Shown: piece after piece, positions 38,275-46,762 of the stretch
Layout of the letters: every line of letters begins with the position of its first letter
Numbering within the stretch: the first letter of the stretch is position 1
Assembly (NCBI RefSeq): GCF_001307155.1
Contig: NZ_CP012830.1
Location: 5,764,501 to 5,828,500 of the forward strand
Origin: Pseudomonas fluorescens
GTDB lineage: Bacteria > Pseudomonadota > Gammaproteobacteria > Pseudomonadales > Pseudomonadaceae
Direction of reading: 5' to 3'
Length of the DNA: 64,000 nucleotides
The notes under the pieces: model-generated
Told to the model about the DNA's origin: nothing
Databases searched by the model: none
The model's input: only the letters and a program-made list of their open reading frames with translations
Made by a program: the position numbers and the translations under genes

Positions 38275-39017
38275 TTCATTACCACGGCTTGCCGATCACC
38301 CCAGAGACAGCGGCAGCCGCGGCAATCGGTGGCGGCCACGCCTTTGTGAGTTTTAGCGATCCTCGGCAACTCGCACTGGCGGCGCAGGTTTGCCAGTCGT
38401 TTGCCATCGACAACGGCGCGTTTTCTGCCTGGAAACAAGGAAAACCCATCACCGACTGGCAACCCTTCTACCGCTGGGCAGCGGACGCGAAGTTGATTCC
38501 AGCATGCGACTTCGCCGTGATACCCGACGTGATTGACGGTGACGAGAAGGCCAACGACGCATTACTCGAAGACTGGCCACTGCCTCGATGGTTTGGCGCT
38601 CCGGTTTGGCACATGCATGAAAGCCTAGAACGACTAGAGCGTTTAGCCAGCGAATGGCCAAGAGTTTGCATCGGCAGCTCAGGCGATTACTCGCAACCGG
38701 GCAGCGCCGCTTGGTGGGTTCAAATGGGAAAAGCCATGCGGGTAGTTTGCGACGATGACGGCCGTCCCATGTGCAAGCTTCACGGCTTACGGATGCTTGA
38801 CCCGGCAATCTTTGGCCACCTTCCGCTCTCCAGCGCCGACAGCACGAACATTGGCCGGAACATAGGCATCGATCAGGCTTGGCGCGGGACGTACTCACCG
38901 CCGACCAAGGAGGCTCGAGCTTCCGTGATGCGCAGCCGCATCGAGTCGCACAATTCGCCACCACGCTGGACCTACAACATCCCTGAAGTCGCGCTAAGCC
39001 AAGGCGCACTGCTCTAA
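38271..39017 (+). CDS. Transglycosylase-like (TGT/DpdA-type) phage protein
   Basis: The 248-residue protein has features of the tRNA-guanine transglycosylase TIM barrel: 'FAIDNGAF' at 44-51 (compare TDSGGF), 'FAVIPDVIDGDE' at 81-92, 'PVWHMHESLERL' at 111-122, 'CIGSSGDY' at 133-140, and 'LHGLRMLDP' to 'SADSTNIGRN' at 170-197. Phage members (DpdA) insert 7-deazaguanines into DNA. It is shorter than true TGT, lacks the zinc-binding C-terminus, and could act on another substrate. It is coupled to the gene before it. Confidence 0.55.
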   Translation: MIHYHGLPITPETAAAAAIGGGHAFVSFSDPRQLALAAQVCQSFAIDNGAFSAWKQGKPITDWQPFYRWAADAKLIPACDFAVIPDVIDGDEKANDALLEDWPLPRWFGAPVWHMHESLERLERLASEWPRVCIGSSGDYSQPGSAAWWVQMGKAMRVVCDDDGRPMCKLHGLRMLDPAIFGHLPLSSADSTNIGRNIGIDQAWRGTYSPPTKEARASVMRSRIESHNSPPRWTYNIPEVALSQGALL

Positions 39018-39067
39018 CCCCTCTTCCACCTACCAGCCTGCCGGTGAACGGCGGGCGAGGAACACTC

Positions 39068-39238
39068 ATGCCCAAAGAACAGAAAGTCCAATGCACCCGC
39101 TGCCGAAACAAGCACCTGCACAGCGACCGCACAAGCATGCCGAATGCCACAATCAGCGGCATGCGTGACTTGGTCTGCCCGCGCTGCAACTGCCGCAACT
39201 ACTACAGCCTGGATGCCGACGGCAAACGCTCGGCGTAA
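39068..39238 (+). CDS. Small zinc-ribbon protein
   Basis: A 56-residue protein from ATG 39068 (GAGGA upstream), MPKEQKVQCTRCRNKHLHSD. CTRC and 'VCPRCNCRNYYSL' make a four-Cys zinc ribbon. Likely nucleic-acid binding. Confidence 0.65.
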   Translation: MPKEQKVQCTRCRNKHLHSDRTSMPNATISGMRDLVCPRCNCRNYYSLDADGKRSA

Positions 39239-39312
39239 CCCTCCCCACCTTCTGCCGCCACGCGCGGCATGGAGAACCATTACCACCCCAAAACGGGGTA
39301 GAGGAAAACATC

Positions 39313-39654
39313 ATGGGTGCAGCAGAAAACCTTGCCCAGGAATACGAAGACAAAGTCCCCGAGGAAAAGATGGCCGAGCTACTCGGAATCACAAAGCGCG
39401 CCCTTGAAGCGAAACGCGGTCGCGGACAGATCCCTCTTGGGGTCTGGAACAAGATCAACAGCCGGATTATTTACAGCAGACGGAAGTATGACGAATGGCT
39501 CGAGAACCAATGGATTTACCCACCGGAGTGGAAATTTTCCGCAAATCACTCCGAATTCGCTTCACCTGGAACGGTGAGCGACGGAGCGAAACGCTCGCCT
39601 ATCCCACGACGCAGAAAGGGATTAAAGCTGCATCCCAACTTAGAGATCAAGTAA
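39313..39654 (+). CDS. xis: Excisionase-like protein
   Basis: The 113-residue protein has an MerR/Xis-type winged helix: 'EKMAELLGITKRALEAKRGRGQIPLGVWNKINSRIIYSRRKYDEWL' (residues 18-65). It lies directly upstream of int and overlaps it by 160 bases. The C-terminal third, in the overlap, is basic and low in pattern, so the functional part may end near residue 70. Confidence 0.75.
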   Translation: MGAAENLAQEYEDKVPEEKMAELLGITKRALEAKRGRGQIPLGVWNKINSRIIYSRRKYDEWLENQWIYPPEWKFSANHSEFASPGTVSDGAKRSPIPRRRKGLKLHPNLEIK

Positions 39655-40688
39655 TTGGCTTGATCAAGTTAGGACTGATGGATGACGCGAAGTACGCCGA
39701 GCTTTTTCCTGGCTCAGTAGCATCCGCTGGAGGGGTAGTGTCTTTCGGGGAATACGCCCAGTTGTGGCTGGACGGGAGGGAGATCGAGGCAGGCACGCGC
39801 ATCAACTACAAGGGCGCGCTTAACCTCTACTGGATGCCTTATCTGGCACTGACTAGGCTCGATATGATTACAACCATGAGCCTACGCCGGATCATCGGCG
39901 ATATCGAATGGTTTTCACCGGACGTGAAGCGCAATGCGCTGGTGCGACTGCGGACGATTCTGGAGGCGGCAGTAAAAGAGGGGCTGATCGCCAAAAATCC
40001 GGCTGAGCTGCTGGACGTGCCAAAGCGTAAGAAAAAGGAGCCCGACCCCTTCACCCTTGCCGAAGCCAATCTGATCGTTGATCACCTTTACCAGGTCGAA
40101 CATTGGCCAAGCAGTATTTTTGCGGCGTTTTTCGAGTTCGCATTCTTCACCGGCTTGCGGTTACAAGAGGCGATTGCTCTTCGCTGGGATGCTGTCGACA
40201 TCCCGAACCGCCAGGTCCATATCTGCAGGGCCAGCGCTGAGCGGGAGATCAAAGAGCGCACAAAAACGAAGAAGGATCGTTTCGTTCTGCTCAATGAGCG
40301 AGCGTTACATGCGCTCGACTTCGCTCAAAAATATGCGGATCGCCGGCTAAAAGGTGCTGGTGCTCTTACAGAGCTGCCTTATGTCTTTCCTCCGTCCAAG
40401 ATGAGCGAGTACATCAAACAAACCTCAGACCTACACCATCAGTGGCGCCCCGCCCTGGAAAAGCTGGGTATCCGCTACCGCCCGCCATATAACTGTCGTC
40501 ATACGTATGCGACAATATGCATAATGTCTGGCATGAACCCCGCATTCATATCACAGCAGCTCGGCCATAGCGTGCAGATGTTGCTGTCGACCTATGCCCG
40601 CTGGATAAACTCAAGCTCCGATTGGAGCGAGCTGGAAAAACTGAAAATTGGTATCAAATCGGTATCAGCAGAACCCAGCCTCAGCTAA
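39495..40688 (+). CDS. int: Tyrosine-recombinase integrase
   Basis: The 397-residue protein from ATG 39495 (GGAAG upstream) has a DUF3596-type arm-binding N-terminus ('GVEIFRKSLRIRFTW'), a SAM-like core-binding domain (about 85-170) and a catalytic domain with Arg222 ('TGLRLQEAI'), Lys near 260, 'YNCRHTYAT' with Arg335, 'QQLGHS' with His358, and the nucleophile Tyr367 ('STYARW'). It is the last phage gene and lies next to the attachment end. Confidence 0.93.
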   Translation: MAREPMDLPTGVEIFRKSLRIRFTWNGERRSETLAYPTTQKGIKAASQLRDQVIGLIKLGLMDDAKYAELFPGSVASAGGVVSFGEYAQLWLDGREIEAGTRINYKGALNLYWMPYLALTRLDMITTMSLRRIIGDIEWFSPDVKRNALVRLRTILEAAVKEGLIAKNPAELLDVPKRKKKEPDPFTLAEANLIVDHLYQVEHWPSSIFAAFFEFAFFTGLRLQEAIALRWDAVDIPNRQVHICRASAEREIKERTKTKKDRFVLLNERALHALDFAQKYADRRLKGAGALTELPYVFPPSKMSEYIKQTSDLHHQWRPALEKLGIRYRPPYNCRHTYATICIMSGMNPAFISQQLGHSVQMLLSTYARWINSSSDWSELEKLKIGIKSVSAEPSLS

Positions 40689-40708
40689 GTTATTGATAGG
40701 TAAGCTCT
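40689..40708. other. Right prophage/chromosome junction, att candidate
   Basis: Phage coding ends at 40688 and ybiT starts at 40709, so the crossover must be here or in the first codons of ybiT. The matching left att is outside the window, so the core cannot be defined. Confidence 0.5.
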
Positions 40709-42298
40709 TTGATCTCCACAGCAAATATCACGATGCAGTTCGGCGCCAAGCCGTTGTTCGAGAACGTTTCGGTCAAATTTGGTGCGGGTAACCGCTATGG
40801 CCTGATCGGCGCCAACGGTTGCGGCAAGTCGACCTTCATGAAAATCCTCGGTGGCGACCTTGATCCGTCCGGCGGTCAGGTCATGCTCGAGCCGAACGTA
40901 CGTCTGGGTAAGTTGCGCCAGGACCAGTTCGCCTACGAAGAATTCAGCGTTATCGACACCGTGATCATGGGTCACGAAGAGCTGTGGAAGGTCAAGGCCG
41001 AGCGCGACCGCATCTACTCGCTGCCGGAAATGACCGAAGAGGACGGCATGGCCGTCGCCGAGCTTGAAACCGAATTCGCCGAGATGGACGGTTACACCGC
41101 CGAATCGCGCGCCGGTGAACTGCTGCTGGGCCTGGGTATCGGCATCGAGCAACATTTCGGCCCGATGAGCGAAGTTTCGCCAGGCTGGAAACTCCGCGTT
41201 CTGCTGGCTCAGGCACTGTTCTCCGATCCGGAAGTGCTGCTGCTCGACGAACCGACCAACCACCTGGACATCAACACCATCCGCTGGCTGGAAAACATTC
41301 TGACCCAGCGCAGCAGCCTGATGATCATCATCTCCCACGATAGACACTTCCTGAACAGTGTCTGCACCCACATGGCCGACCTGGACTACGGCGAGCTGCG
41401 CCTGTTCCCGGGCAACTATGACGAGTACATGACCGTGGCGACCCAGTCCCGCGAGCAACTGCTCTCGGACAACGCCAAGAAGAAAGCACAAATCTCGGAA
41501 CTGCAATCGTTCGTCAGCCGCTTCTCGGCCAACGCCTCGAAAGCCAAGCAGGCTACTTCCCGCGCCAAGCAGATCGACAAGATCCAGCTGGCCGAGGTCA
41601 AGCCTTCGAGCCGCGTCAGCCCGTTCATCCGTTTCGAACAGAACAAGAAGCTCCATCGCCAGGCGGTCATCGTCGAGCGCATGGCCAAGGGCTTCGATGG
41701 CAAGACCCTGTTCAAGGACTTCAGCTTCAACGTTGAAGCAGGCGAACGCGTGGCGATCATCGGCCCGAACGGTATCGGTAAAACCACTCTGCTGCGTACC
41801 CTGGTCAATGAATTGAGCCCGGATGCCGGTAGCGTGAAATGGACCGACGCCGCAGAAATCGGCTACTACGCACAGGACCACGCTTCGGATTTCGAAGATG
41901 AATCCAACCTGTTCGACTGGATGGGTCGCTGGACTCAAGGTGGCGAGCAACTGGTCCGTGGCACCCTGGGCCGGATGCTGTTCTCCAACGACGAGATCCT
42001 CAAGTCGGTCAAGGTCATCTCCGGTGGTGAGCAAGGTCGCATGCTGTTCGGCAAGCTGATCCTGCAAAAGCCGAACGTGCTGGTGATGGACGAACCGACC
42101 AACCACTTGGACATGGAATCCATCGAAGCGCTGAACCTGGCGCTGGAAAACTACCCGGGCACGCTGATCTTCGTCAGCCACGACCGCGAGTTCGTATCGT
42201 CGCTGGCCACTCGAATCATCGAGCTGAGCCCAAGCGGCGTGATCGACTTCAGCGGCACCTACGATGACTACCTGCGTAGCCAGGGCGTGGTGTTCTAA
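40709..42298 (+). CDS. ybiT: ABC-F ATPase YbiT
   Basis: The 529-residue protein aligns along its length with E. coli YbiT, a soluble ABC-F protein that acts at the ribosome. It has two ATPase domains: Walker A 'GANGCGKST' and 'GPNGIGKTT', signatures 'SEVSPGWKLR' and 'SGGEQGR', Walker B 'LLLDEPTNHLD' and 'LVMDEPTNHLD', with the linker 'SELQSFVSRFSANASKAKQ' between. The start is a TTG with AGGT upstream. The integrated prophage lies directly 5', so its natural promoter may be displaced. Confidence 0.93.
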   Translation: MISTANITMQFGAKPLFENVSVKFGAGNRYGLIGANGCGKSTFMKILGGDLDPSGGQVMLEPNVRLGKLRQDQFAYEEFSVIDTVIMGHEELWKVKAERDRIYSLPEMTEEDGMAVAELETEFAEMDGYTAESRAGELLLGLGIGIEQHFGPMSEVSPGWKLRVLLAQALFSDPEVLLLDEPTNHLDINTIRWLENILTQRSSLMIIISHDRHFLNSVCTHMADLDYGELRLFPGNYDEYMTVATQSREQLLSDNAKKKAQISELQSFVSRFSANASKAKQATSRAKQIDKIQLAEVKPSSRVSPFIRFEQNKKLHRQAVIVERMAKGFDGKTLFKDFSFNVEAGERVAIIGPNGIGKTTLLRTLVNELSPDAGSVKWTDAAEIGYYAQDHASDFEDESNLFDWMGRWTQGGEQLVRGTLGRMLFSNDEILKSVKVISGGEQGRMLFGKLILQKPNVLVMDEPTNHLDMESIEALNLALENYPGTLIFVSHDREFVSSLATRIIELSPSGVIDFSGTYDDYLRSQGVVF

Positions 42299-42330
42299 GT
42301 AGCCTTAAGCTTCAAGCTGCGAGCGTCAAA

Positions 42331-42359
42331 CAAAGCCCCGTCCATGTGACGGGGCTTTT
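42331..42359 (+). terminator. Terminator between ybiT and pssA
   Basis: A 9-bp perfect stem (AAGCCCCGT/ACGGGGCTT, 7-base loop) with T-runs on the plus side and A-runs on the other, so it can serve both convergent genes. Confidence 0.88.
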
Positions 42360-42369
42360 GTGTTTTTGG

Positions 42370-43713
42370 CTACAGGATGCGATAGAGCAAGCGCTCAATC
42401 CGTACCCGGCTGACCCGACGCAGAAACTTGCTCACTGCCGGCGGGTATTCAAGCAAGGTTTCCAGCTGCTGATAGCGCTCGATGCGGCGGGTGTTGTGGA
42501 AAATTTCCGCCAGCTCACTGCGACGGGGTTCCTGCAACTCACCTTTCGGGTCGTCGATCAGCAAAGCGTTTTCCAGGTCCAGGCGGAAGGCACGCGGGTT
42601 GAGGTTGTTGCCGGTCAACAAGGTGTAGCGTTCGTCGACCCACATGCCTTTGAGGTGATAGGTGTTGTCACCGTCGCGCCACAGATGCAGGTTCAACTGA
42701 CCGCTGTCGATCACCCGCTGATGCCGCTTGGCGAAGCGTCGCAGGCTGATTTCATAGAGGTACGGTAACGCGGCAATGACCTTGAACGGCTCGCTCGGCG
42801 GAATGTAGAAGTCGTTGGCAGTCTTGTCGCCGACAATGATGTCGATCTTCACCCCGCGTGCCAGCGCCCGATTGATTTCACGGGTCACCGGCAACGGCAG
42901 GTTGAAATACGGTGTGCAAATAGTCAGCTGATGCTGGGCGCTTGCAATCAACTCACAGATCACCCGGCTCAACGGGTTGTTTTTACCGACCCCGAGCAGC
43001 GGACTGACTGTCAGACCACCCTTGTCCAGCGTACCCGCCGTGGTGTCATACACCGCGTGCTTGAGTCGACTGCGCAGGTCACCGATGTCGCTACGCAGAC
43101 TGCGGGTGGTTGGCAGGTTTGGCACGTCAAGACGATGCACGGCTTTAGAGGCGATCAACCCGTGCTGCACCAGGTGCTGCATGGAATCGGCCAGTGCCCG
43201 GTTGCGCAGCACGTGATAACGGTCGTAACGGTATTTGTCGAATTTATGCAGATAGACGTTATTCAGGCTGGCGCCGCTGTAGATCACGCAGTCATCGATC
43301 ACGAAGCCTTTAAGGTGCAACACACCGAACAGTTCCCGGGTTTGCACCGGCACGCCATACACCGGCACTTCGCTGGCGTGTTCGCGAGTCTGCTGCTGAT
43401 ACCACGCCGAATTGCCCGGTTGTTTGCCGGCACCGATCAAACCGCGCTGCGCCCGTAGCCAGTCAACCACCACCACCACGTCCAGTTCCGGGCGCGCAGC
43501 TTTGGCGGCGTGCAAGGCATCGAGGATTTCCTGTCCCGCTTCGTCGTGCTGCAGGTAAAGCGCGACGATGTAGATGCGCTGTGTCGCCTGGGCAATTTTC
43601 TCCAGCAGGCAACGACGGAACTCGGCAGCACCAGAAAGAATGGAGACCGCATCGGCGGTCAGCGGAAAACTGCGCAGCTTGGGCAGTAGAGAGCGTTTGA
43701 AAAGCGACGGCAT
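42370..43713 (-). CDS. pssA: CDP-diacylglycerol-serine O-phosphatidyltransferase
   Basis: A 447-residue protein from ATG 43713, collinear with E. coli PssA (451). It has the two phospholipase-D-type HKD blocks: 'LGVLHLKGFVIDD'-like (with FGVLHLKGF) and 'NTYHLKGMWVDERYTLLTGNNLNPRAF'. It makes phosphatidylserine, the precursor of phosphatidylethanolamine, at the inner membrane surface. The longer open frame upstream of 43713 runs into a REP element and is not coding. Confidence 0.92.
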   Translation of the reverse strand: MPSLFKRSLLPKLRSFPLTADAVSILSGAAEFRRCLLEKIAQATQRIYIVALYLQHDEAGQEILDALHAAKAARPELDVVVVVDWLRAQRGLIGAGKQPGNSAWYQQQTREHASEVPVYGVPVQTRELFGVLHLKGFVIDDCVIYSGASLNNVYLHKFDKYRYDRYHVLRNRALADSMQHLVQHGLIASKAVHRLDVPNLPTTRSLRSDIGDLRSRLKHAVYDTTAGTLDKGGLTVSPLLGVGKNNPLSRVICELIASAQHQLTICTPYFNLPLPVTREINRALARGVKIDIIVGDKTANDFYIPPSEPFKVIAALPYLYEISLRRFAKRHQRVIDSGQLNLHLWRDGDNTYHLKGMWVDERYTLLTGNNLNPRAFRLDLENALLIDDPKGELQEPRRSELAEIFHNTRRIERYQQLETLLEYPPAVSKFLRRVSRVRIERLLYRIL

Positions 43714-43761
43714 AGGGCTCGCAAAAGGTCGAATCCGAAGAACGCACGAGCTTACACCATG

Positions 43762-43891
43762 TGTGGCGAAGGGGCTTGCCCCCGTGGACTGCATAGTCGC
43801 CGAAAGTGCCGAAAATGTGGTTTTCCATTTGCCGCTTCCAGTATTTTTCAGGCCCGCTTCGCGGTCCAACGGGGGCAAGCCCCCTCGCCAC
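43762..43891. repeat. REP doublet (REPIN)
   Basis: 43762-43785 (GTGGCGAAGGGGCTTGCCCC) and 43868-43891 are inverted copies of the Pseudomonas REP core, about 80 bases apart, forming a large hairpin between pssA and the TetR gene. Confidence 0.85.
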
Positions 43892-43948
43892 AATAAATTA
43901 TTGAATAGCGAGTTGACCAAGAAGAATGATCGTTCTACTCTTTGCCGC

Positions 43949-44512
43949 ATGAACGAAATCACTCGCAACGACACACGCGACATCATTCTGGATGTCACCG
44001 AAAAGTTGATCTATAAAAGTGGTATTGCTGCCACGGGCATGGATCTCCTGGTGAAAACCGCCGGTGTCTCCAGAAAAAGTATTTACCGCTACTTTGCCAA
44101 CAAGGAGGAACTGACTGTCGCGGCCTTGCAGCGGCGCGACGTGCGCTGGATGAACTGGTTCAAAAACGAAGTGAACAAGGCCCCGACCTCGGCCGAGCGA
44201 CTTCTCAACCTGTTCACCGTGCTCAAGGGCTGGTTCGCCAGCGAAGGCTTTCGCGGCTGTGCCTTTATCAACACCAGCGGCGAAACCGGCGACCCGCAAG
44301 ACCCGGTGCGCGTGGTGGCGAAGGAACACAAACAGAAACTGCTCGACTACGTGTGCGAGCTCTGTACCGAACATGGCGTACACGACCCGAAAGCGCTGGC
44401 CAAACAGCTGCTGATCCTGATCGATGGCGCCATTACCGTTGCACTTGTCATGGGCGATCACAGTGCCGCCGATAATGCGCAATGCATGGCGCGAAAGTTA
44501 TTGGACCTGTAA
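43949..44512 (+). CDS. TetR-family regulator
   Basis: A 187-residue protein from ATG 43949. Residues 8-55 are the TetR helix-turn-helix ('GIAATGMDLLVKTAGVSRKSIYRYFANKEEL'); the rest is a helical ligand domain with 'GFRGCAFINTSGETGDP', a TetR_C type seen in quinone/aldehyde-responsive members. A near-palindrome AGAATGATCGTTCT at 43922-43935 just before the start is a likely own operator. The DUF1348 gene follows on the same strand and is its probable target. Confidence 0.85.
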   Translation: MNEITRNDTRDIILDVTEKLIYKSGIAATGMDLLVKTAGVSRKSIYRYFANKEELTVAALQRRDVRWMNWFKNEVNKAPTSAERLLNLFTVLKGWFASEGFRGCAFINTSGETGDPQDPVRVVAKEHKQKLLDYVCELCTEHGVHDPKALAKQLLILIDGAITVALVMGDHSAADNAQCMARKLLDL

Positions 44513-44568
44513 CTGTTCAAGCAAGATCAACTGGCTGTTTTGACACTCACTTTCCCTGGAGACTTTAA

Positions 44569-45048
44569 ATGTCATCTAATGCCGAAGTTCGTCCGCCACT
44601 TCCACCATTCACGCGCGAGTCAGCCATTGAAAAGATTCGCCTGGCCGAAGACGGCTGGAACTCCCGCGATCCACAACGGGTATCCCTGGCCTACACTCTG
44701 GACACCAAATGGCGTAACCGCGCCGAGTTCGCCAACAACCGCGAAGAAGCCAAGGCTTTTCTGACCCGCAAGTGGGCCAAGGAACTGGATTACCGGCTGA
44801 TCAAGGAACTCTGGGCTTTCACCGGTAACCGTATCGCTGTGCGTTACGCCTATGAATGGCACGACGATTCGGGCAACTGGTATCGCTCGTATGGCAATGA
44901 AAACTGGGAGTTCGATGAGCAGGGGTTGATGTCCAACCGTTACGCCTGCATCAACGACATGCCAATCAAGGAAAGCGAGCGCAAGTTTCACTGGCCGCTG
45001 GGCCGGCGCCCGGATGATCATCCGGGCCTGTCTGACCTGGGCTTGTAA
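44569..45048 (+). CDS. DUF1348 family (NTF2-like) protein
   Basis: The 159-residue protein has 'ESAIEKIRLAEDGWNSRDPQRV', 'WRNRAEFANNREEAKAFL' and 'RKWAKELDYRLIKELWAF', all hallmarks of DUF1348, a single-domain NTF2-like fold. Function is not established; members are often controlled by adjacent TetR genes, as here. Confidence 0.88.
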   Translation: MSSNAEVRPPLPPFTRESAIEKIRLAEDGWNSRDPQRVSLAYTLDTKWRNRAEFANNREEAKAFLTRKWAKELDYRLIKELWAFTGNRIAVRYAYEWHDDSGNWYRSYGNENWEFDEQGLMSNRYACINDMPIKESERKFHWPLGRRPDDHPGLSDLGL

Positions 45049-45057
45049 CCCGGTTGT

Positions 45058-45088
45058 TGATCGTTCCCATGCTGCGTGGGAACGATCA
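45058..45088. repeat. Hairpin of the 'GATCGTTCCCA' repeat family
   Basis: A 12-bp perfect inverted repeat (TGATCGTTCCCA/TGGGAACGATCA) eight bases after the DUF1348 stop. The same arm occurs at 59838-59863 and in part at 51201-51288, so it is a dispersed intergenic repeat that may end transcription. Confidence 0.7.
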
Positions 45089-45178
45089 TGCCGGGTATTA
45101 GGGCGGTCGCAGGGGGCGGCGGTTATGGGTAAGATGGCGCCCCGCCTTGCCCTCTGCCCCGCCGAATAAGTCGACCTC

Positions 45179-45958
45179 ATGCCTTTCGAACTCAGCGTAG
45201 ACCTCACCACTCTGGCCATTTTGGCCATCGTCGCGTTCATTGCCGGTTTCATCGATGCGATTGCCGGCGGTGGCGGTCTGCTGACCACCCCGGCGTTGCT
45301 CACTGCCGGTTTGCCGCCGCACCTGGTGCTGGGTACCAACAAACTCAGCTCAACCTTCGGCTCGGCCACCGCCAGCTTCACCTTCTACCGACGCAAGCTA
45401 TTCCACCCGCGGCAGTGGGTACACGCGATTATCGGAACCCTGGTCGGCGCACTGACCGGCGCAACCGTTGCGCACTACCTGCCGGCTGAATGGTTGAACA
45501 AGATGCTCCCGGTGATCGTCTTCGCCTGTGGCGTGTATCTGCTGTTTGGCGGCACGCCGAAAGCACCGTTGGACAGCAACGCGCCGATCAAGAAGAAGTG
45601 GCAGTCGAGCCAGGGTTTCAGCCTCGGCTTCTACGATGGCGTGGCCGGTCCCGGCACCGGCGCGTTCTGGACCGTGAGCAGCCTGCTGCTTTACCCCATC
45701 GATCTGGTCAAGGCCAGCGGTGTGGCGCGCAGCATGAACTTCGTCAGCAACATCGCGGCGCTGTCGGTGTTCATCTTTTCCGGGCAAGTGGACTGGATCA
45801 TCGGCCTGAGCATGGGCCTGTCGGTGATGGTCGGCGCGTTCTTTGGGGCACGCACCGCCATCAGCGGTGGGGCGAAGTTCATTCGCCCGGTATTCATCAC
45901 CGTGGTGCTGGGCTTGACCGTGCGTCTAGCCTGGCAACACTGGTTCAGCATGACCTAA
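45179..45958 (+). CDS. TSUP-family permease (YfcA/TauE type)
   Basis: The 259-residue protein has about eight membrane helices and two copies of the family motif: 'AGFIDAIAGGGGLLTTPALL' near residue 20 and 'GFYDGVAGPGTGAFW' near 145. TSUP proteins move sulfur-containing or organic anions. Its end overlaps the convergent nudC gene by 33 bases. Confidence 0.88.
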   Translation: MPFELSVDLTTLAILAIVAFIAGFIDAIAGGGGLLTTPALLTAGLPPHLVLGTNKLSSTFGSATASFTFYRRKLFHPRQWVHAIIGTLVGALTGATVAHYLPAEWLNKMLPVIVFACGVYLLFGGTPKAPLDSNAPIKKKWQSSQGFSLGFYDGVAGPGTGAFWTVSSLLLYPIDLVKASGVARSMNFVSNIAALSVFIFSGQVDWIIGLSMGLSVMVGAFFGARTAISGGAKFIRPVFITVVLGLTVRLAWQHWFSMT

Positions 45959-46756
45959 GCGTCGCGCCACATAAATGTCGATCAGGTAGCGGGCAATCGA
46001 GCGCCCCGCCGGCAACGGCGGCAGCGCATGAATGTTGAACCACTGGGCGTCTTCGATCTCGTCGGCTTGCGGCACAATCTCGCCACTGGCGTATTCGGCA
46101 TGAAACCCAAGCATCATCGAATGCGGGAACGGCCAGCACTGGCTGCCCAGGTACTGGATGTTCCTGACCTCGATCTGCACCTCTTCGCGCACTTCACGAA
46201 TAAGGCAATCCTCGGCCGACTCACCCGGCTCGGCAAAACCCGCCAGGGTGCTGTAGACCCCCGGAACAAAGCGCGGCGAGCGCGCCAGCAGGATTTCGTC
46301 ACCGCGGGTGATCAACACGATCATGCTCGGTGAAATCCGCGGATAAAAGCGCAAATCACAGGGTTCGCAGTACATCGCCCGCTCACGCGGAATCTGCGTC
46401 ATGCGCTGGCCACAGTTGCCGCAAAACCGGTGCTCGCGCGCCCAGGTGCCGACTTGCGCGGCATAACCCAGCACTTTATAGACGGTGTGATCGCCATCGA
46501 GCATGAACGCCCGCAGGCCTTTCCAGTTACAGCCCGGCACCTCGCTGTGAGCCTTGAGCTCGAGCAAATACACCGGCTCACCGTCGAGATGACCGATGCC
46601 GTGTTCGGCGAGAATCGACAGGTCCTGTCGTTTCAGCCATTCCCGCGGAAACAGCGCGCCATTATCGTCGAACAAAAAACCTTCGGGGCTGCGGGCCACG
46701 GCCCAGCCGCCGGGCAAGTCGGTGTCGAGTACTGCAGTGGTCCAGCGTGAAGTCAT
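45926..46756 (-). CDS. nudC: NAD(+) diphosphatase NudC
   Basis: The 276-residue protein has a four-Cys zinc site ('FCGNCG' and 'YCEPCD', about residues 111-134), a Nudix box (GFAEPGESAED ... REVREE, about 172-194) and the NudC array 'SQCWPFPHS', where the consensus is SQPWPFPxS; the third residue is Cys here. NudC hydrolyses NADH and removes NAD caps from RNA. Confidence 0.92.
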   Translation of the reverse strand: MTSRWTTAVLDTDLPGGWAVARSPEGFLFDDNGALFPREWLKRQDLSILAEHGIGHLDGEPVYLLELKAHSEVPGCNWKGLRAFMLDGDHTVYKVLGYAAQVGTWAREHRFCGNCGQRMTQIPRERAMYCEPCDLRFYPRISPSMIVLITRGDEILLARSPRFVPGVYSTLAGFAEPGESAEDCLIREVREEVQIEVRNIQYLGSQCWPFPHSMMLGFHAEYASGEIVPQADEIEDAQWFNIHALPPLPAGRSIARYLIDIYVARRLGHAEPVLPG

Positions 46757-46762
46757 GTGTGC

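Noticed and set aside
40685..42181. 498-codon open frame on the minus strand opposite ybiT
   Set aside because: It is an antisense shadow of a conserved ABC-F gene in GC-rich DNA; no ribosome site and a His/Val/Asp-rich composition.
43714..43998. N-terminal extension of PssA
   Set aside because: The extra frame crosses a REP doublet and is unlike PssA; ATG 43713 gives the normal length.
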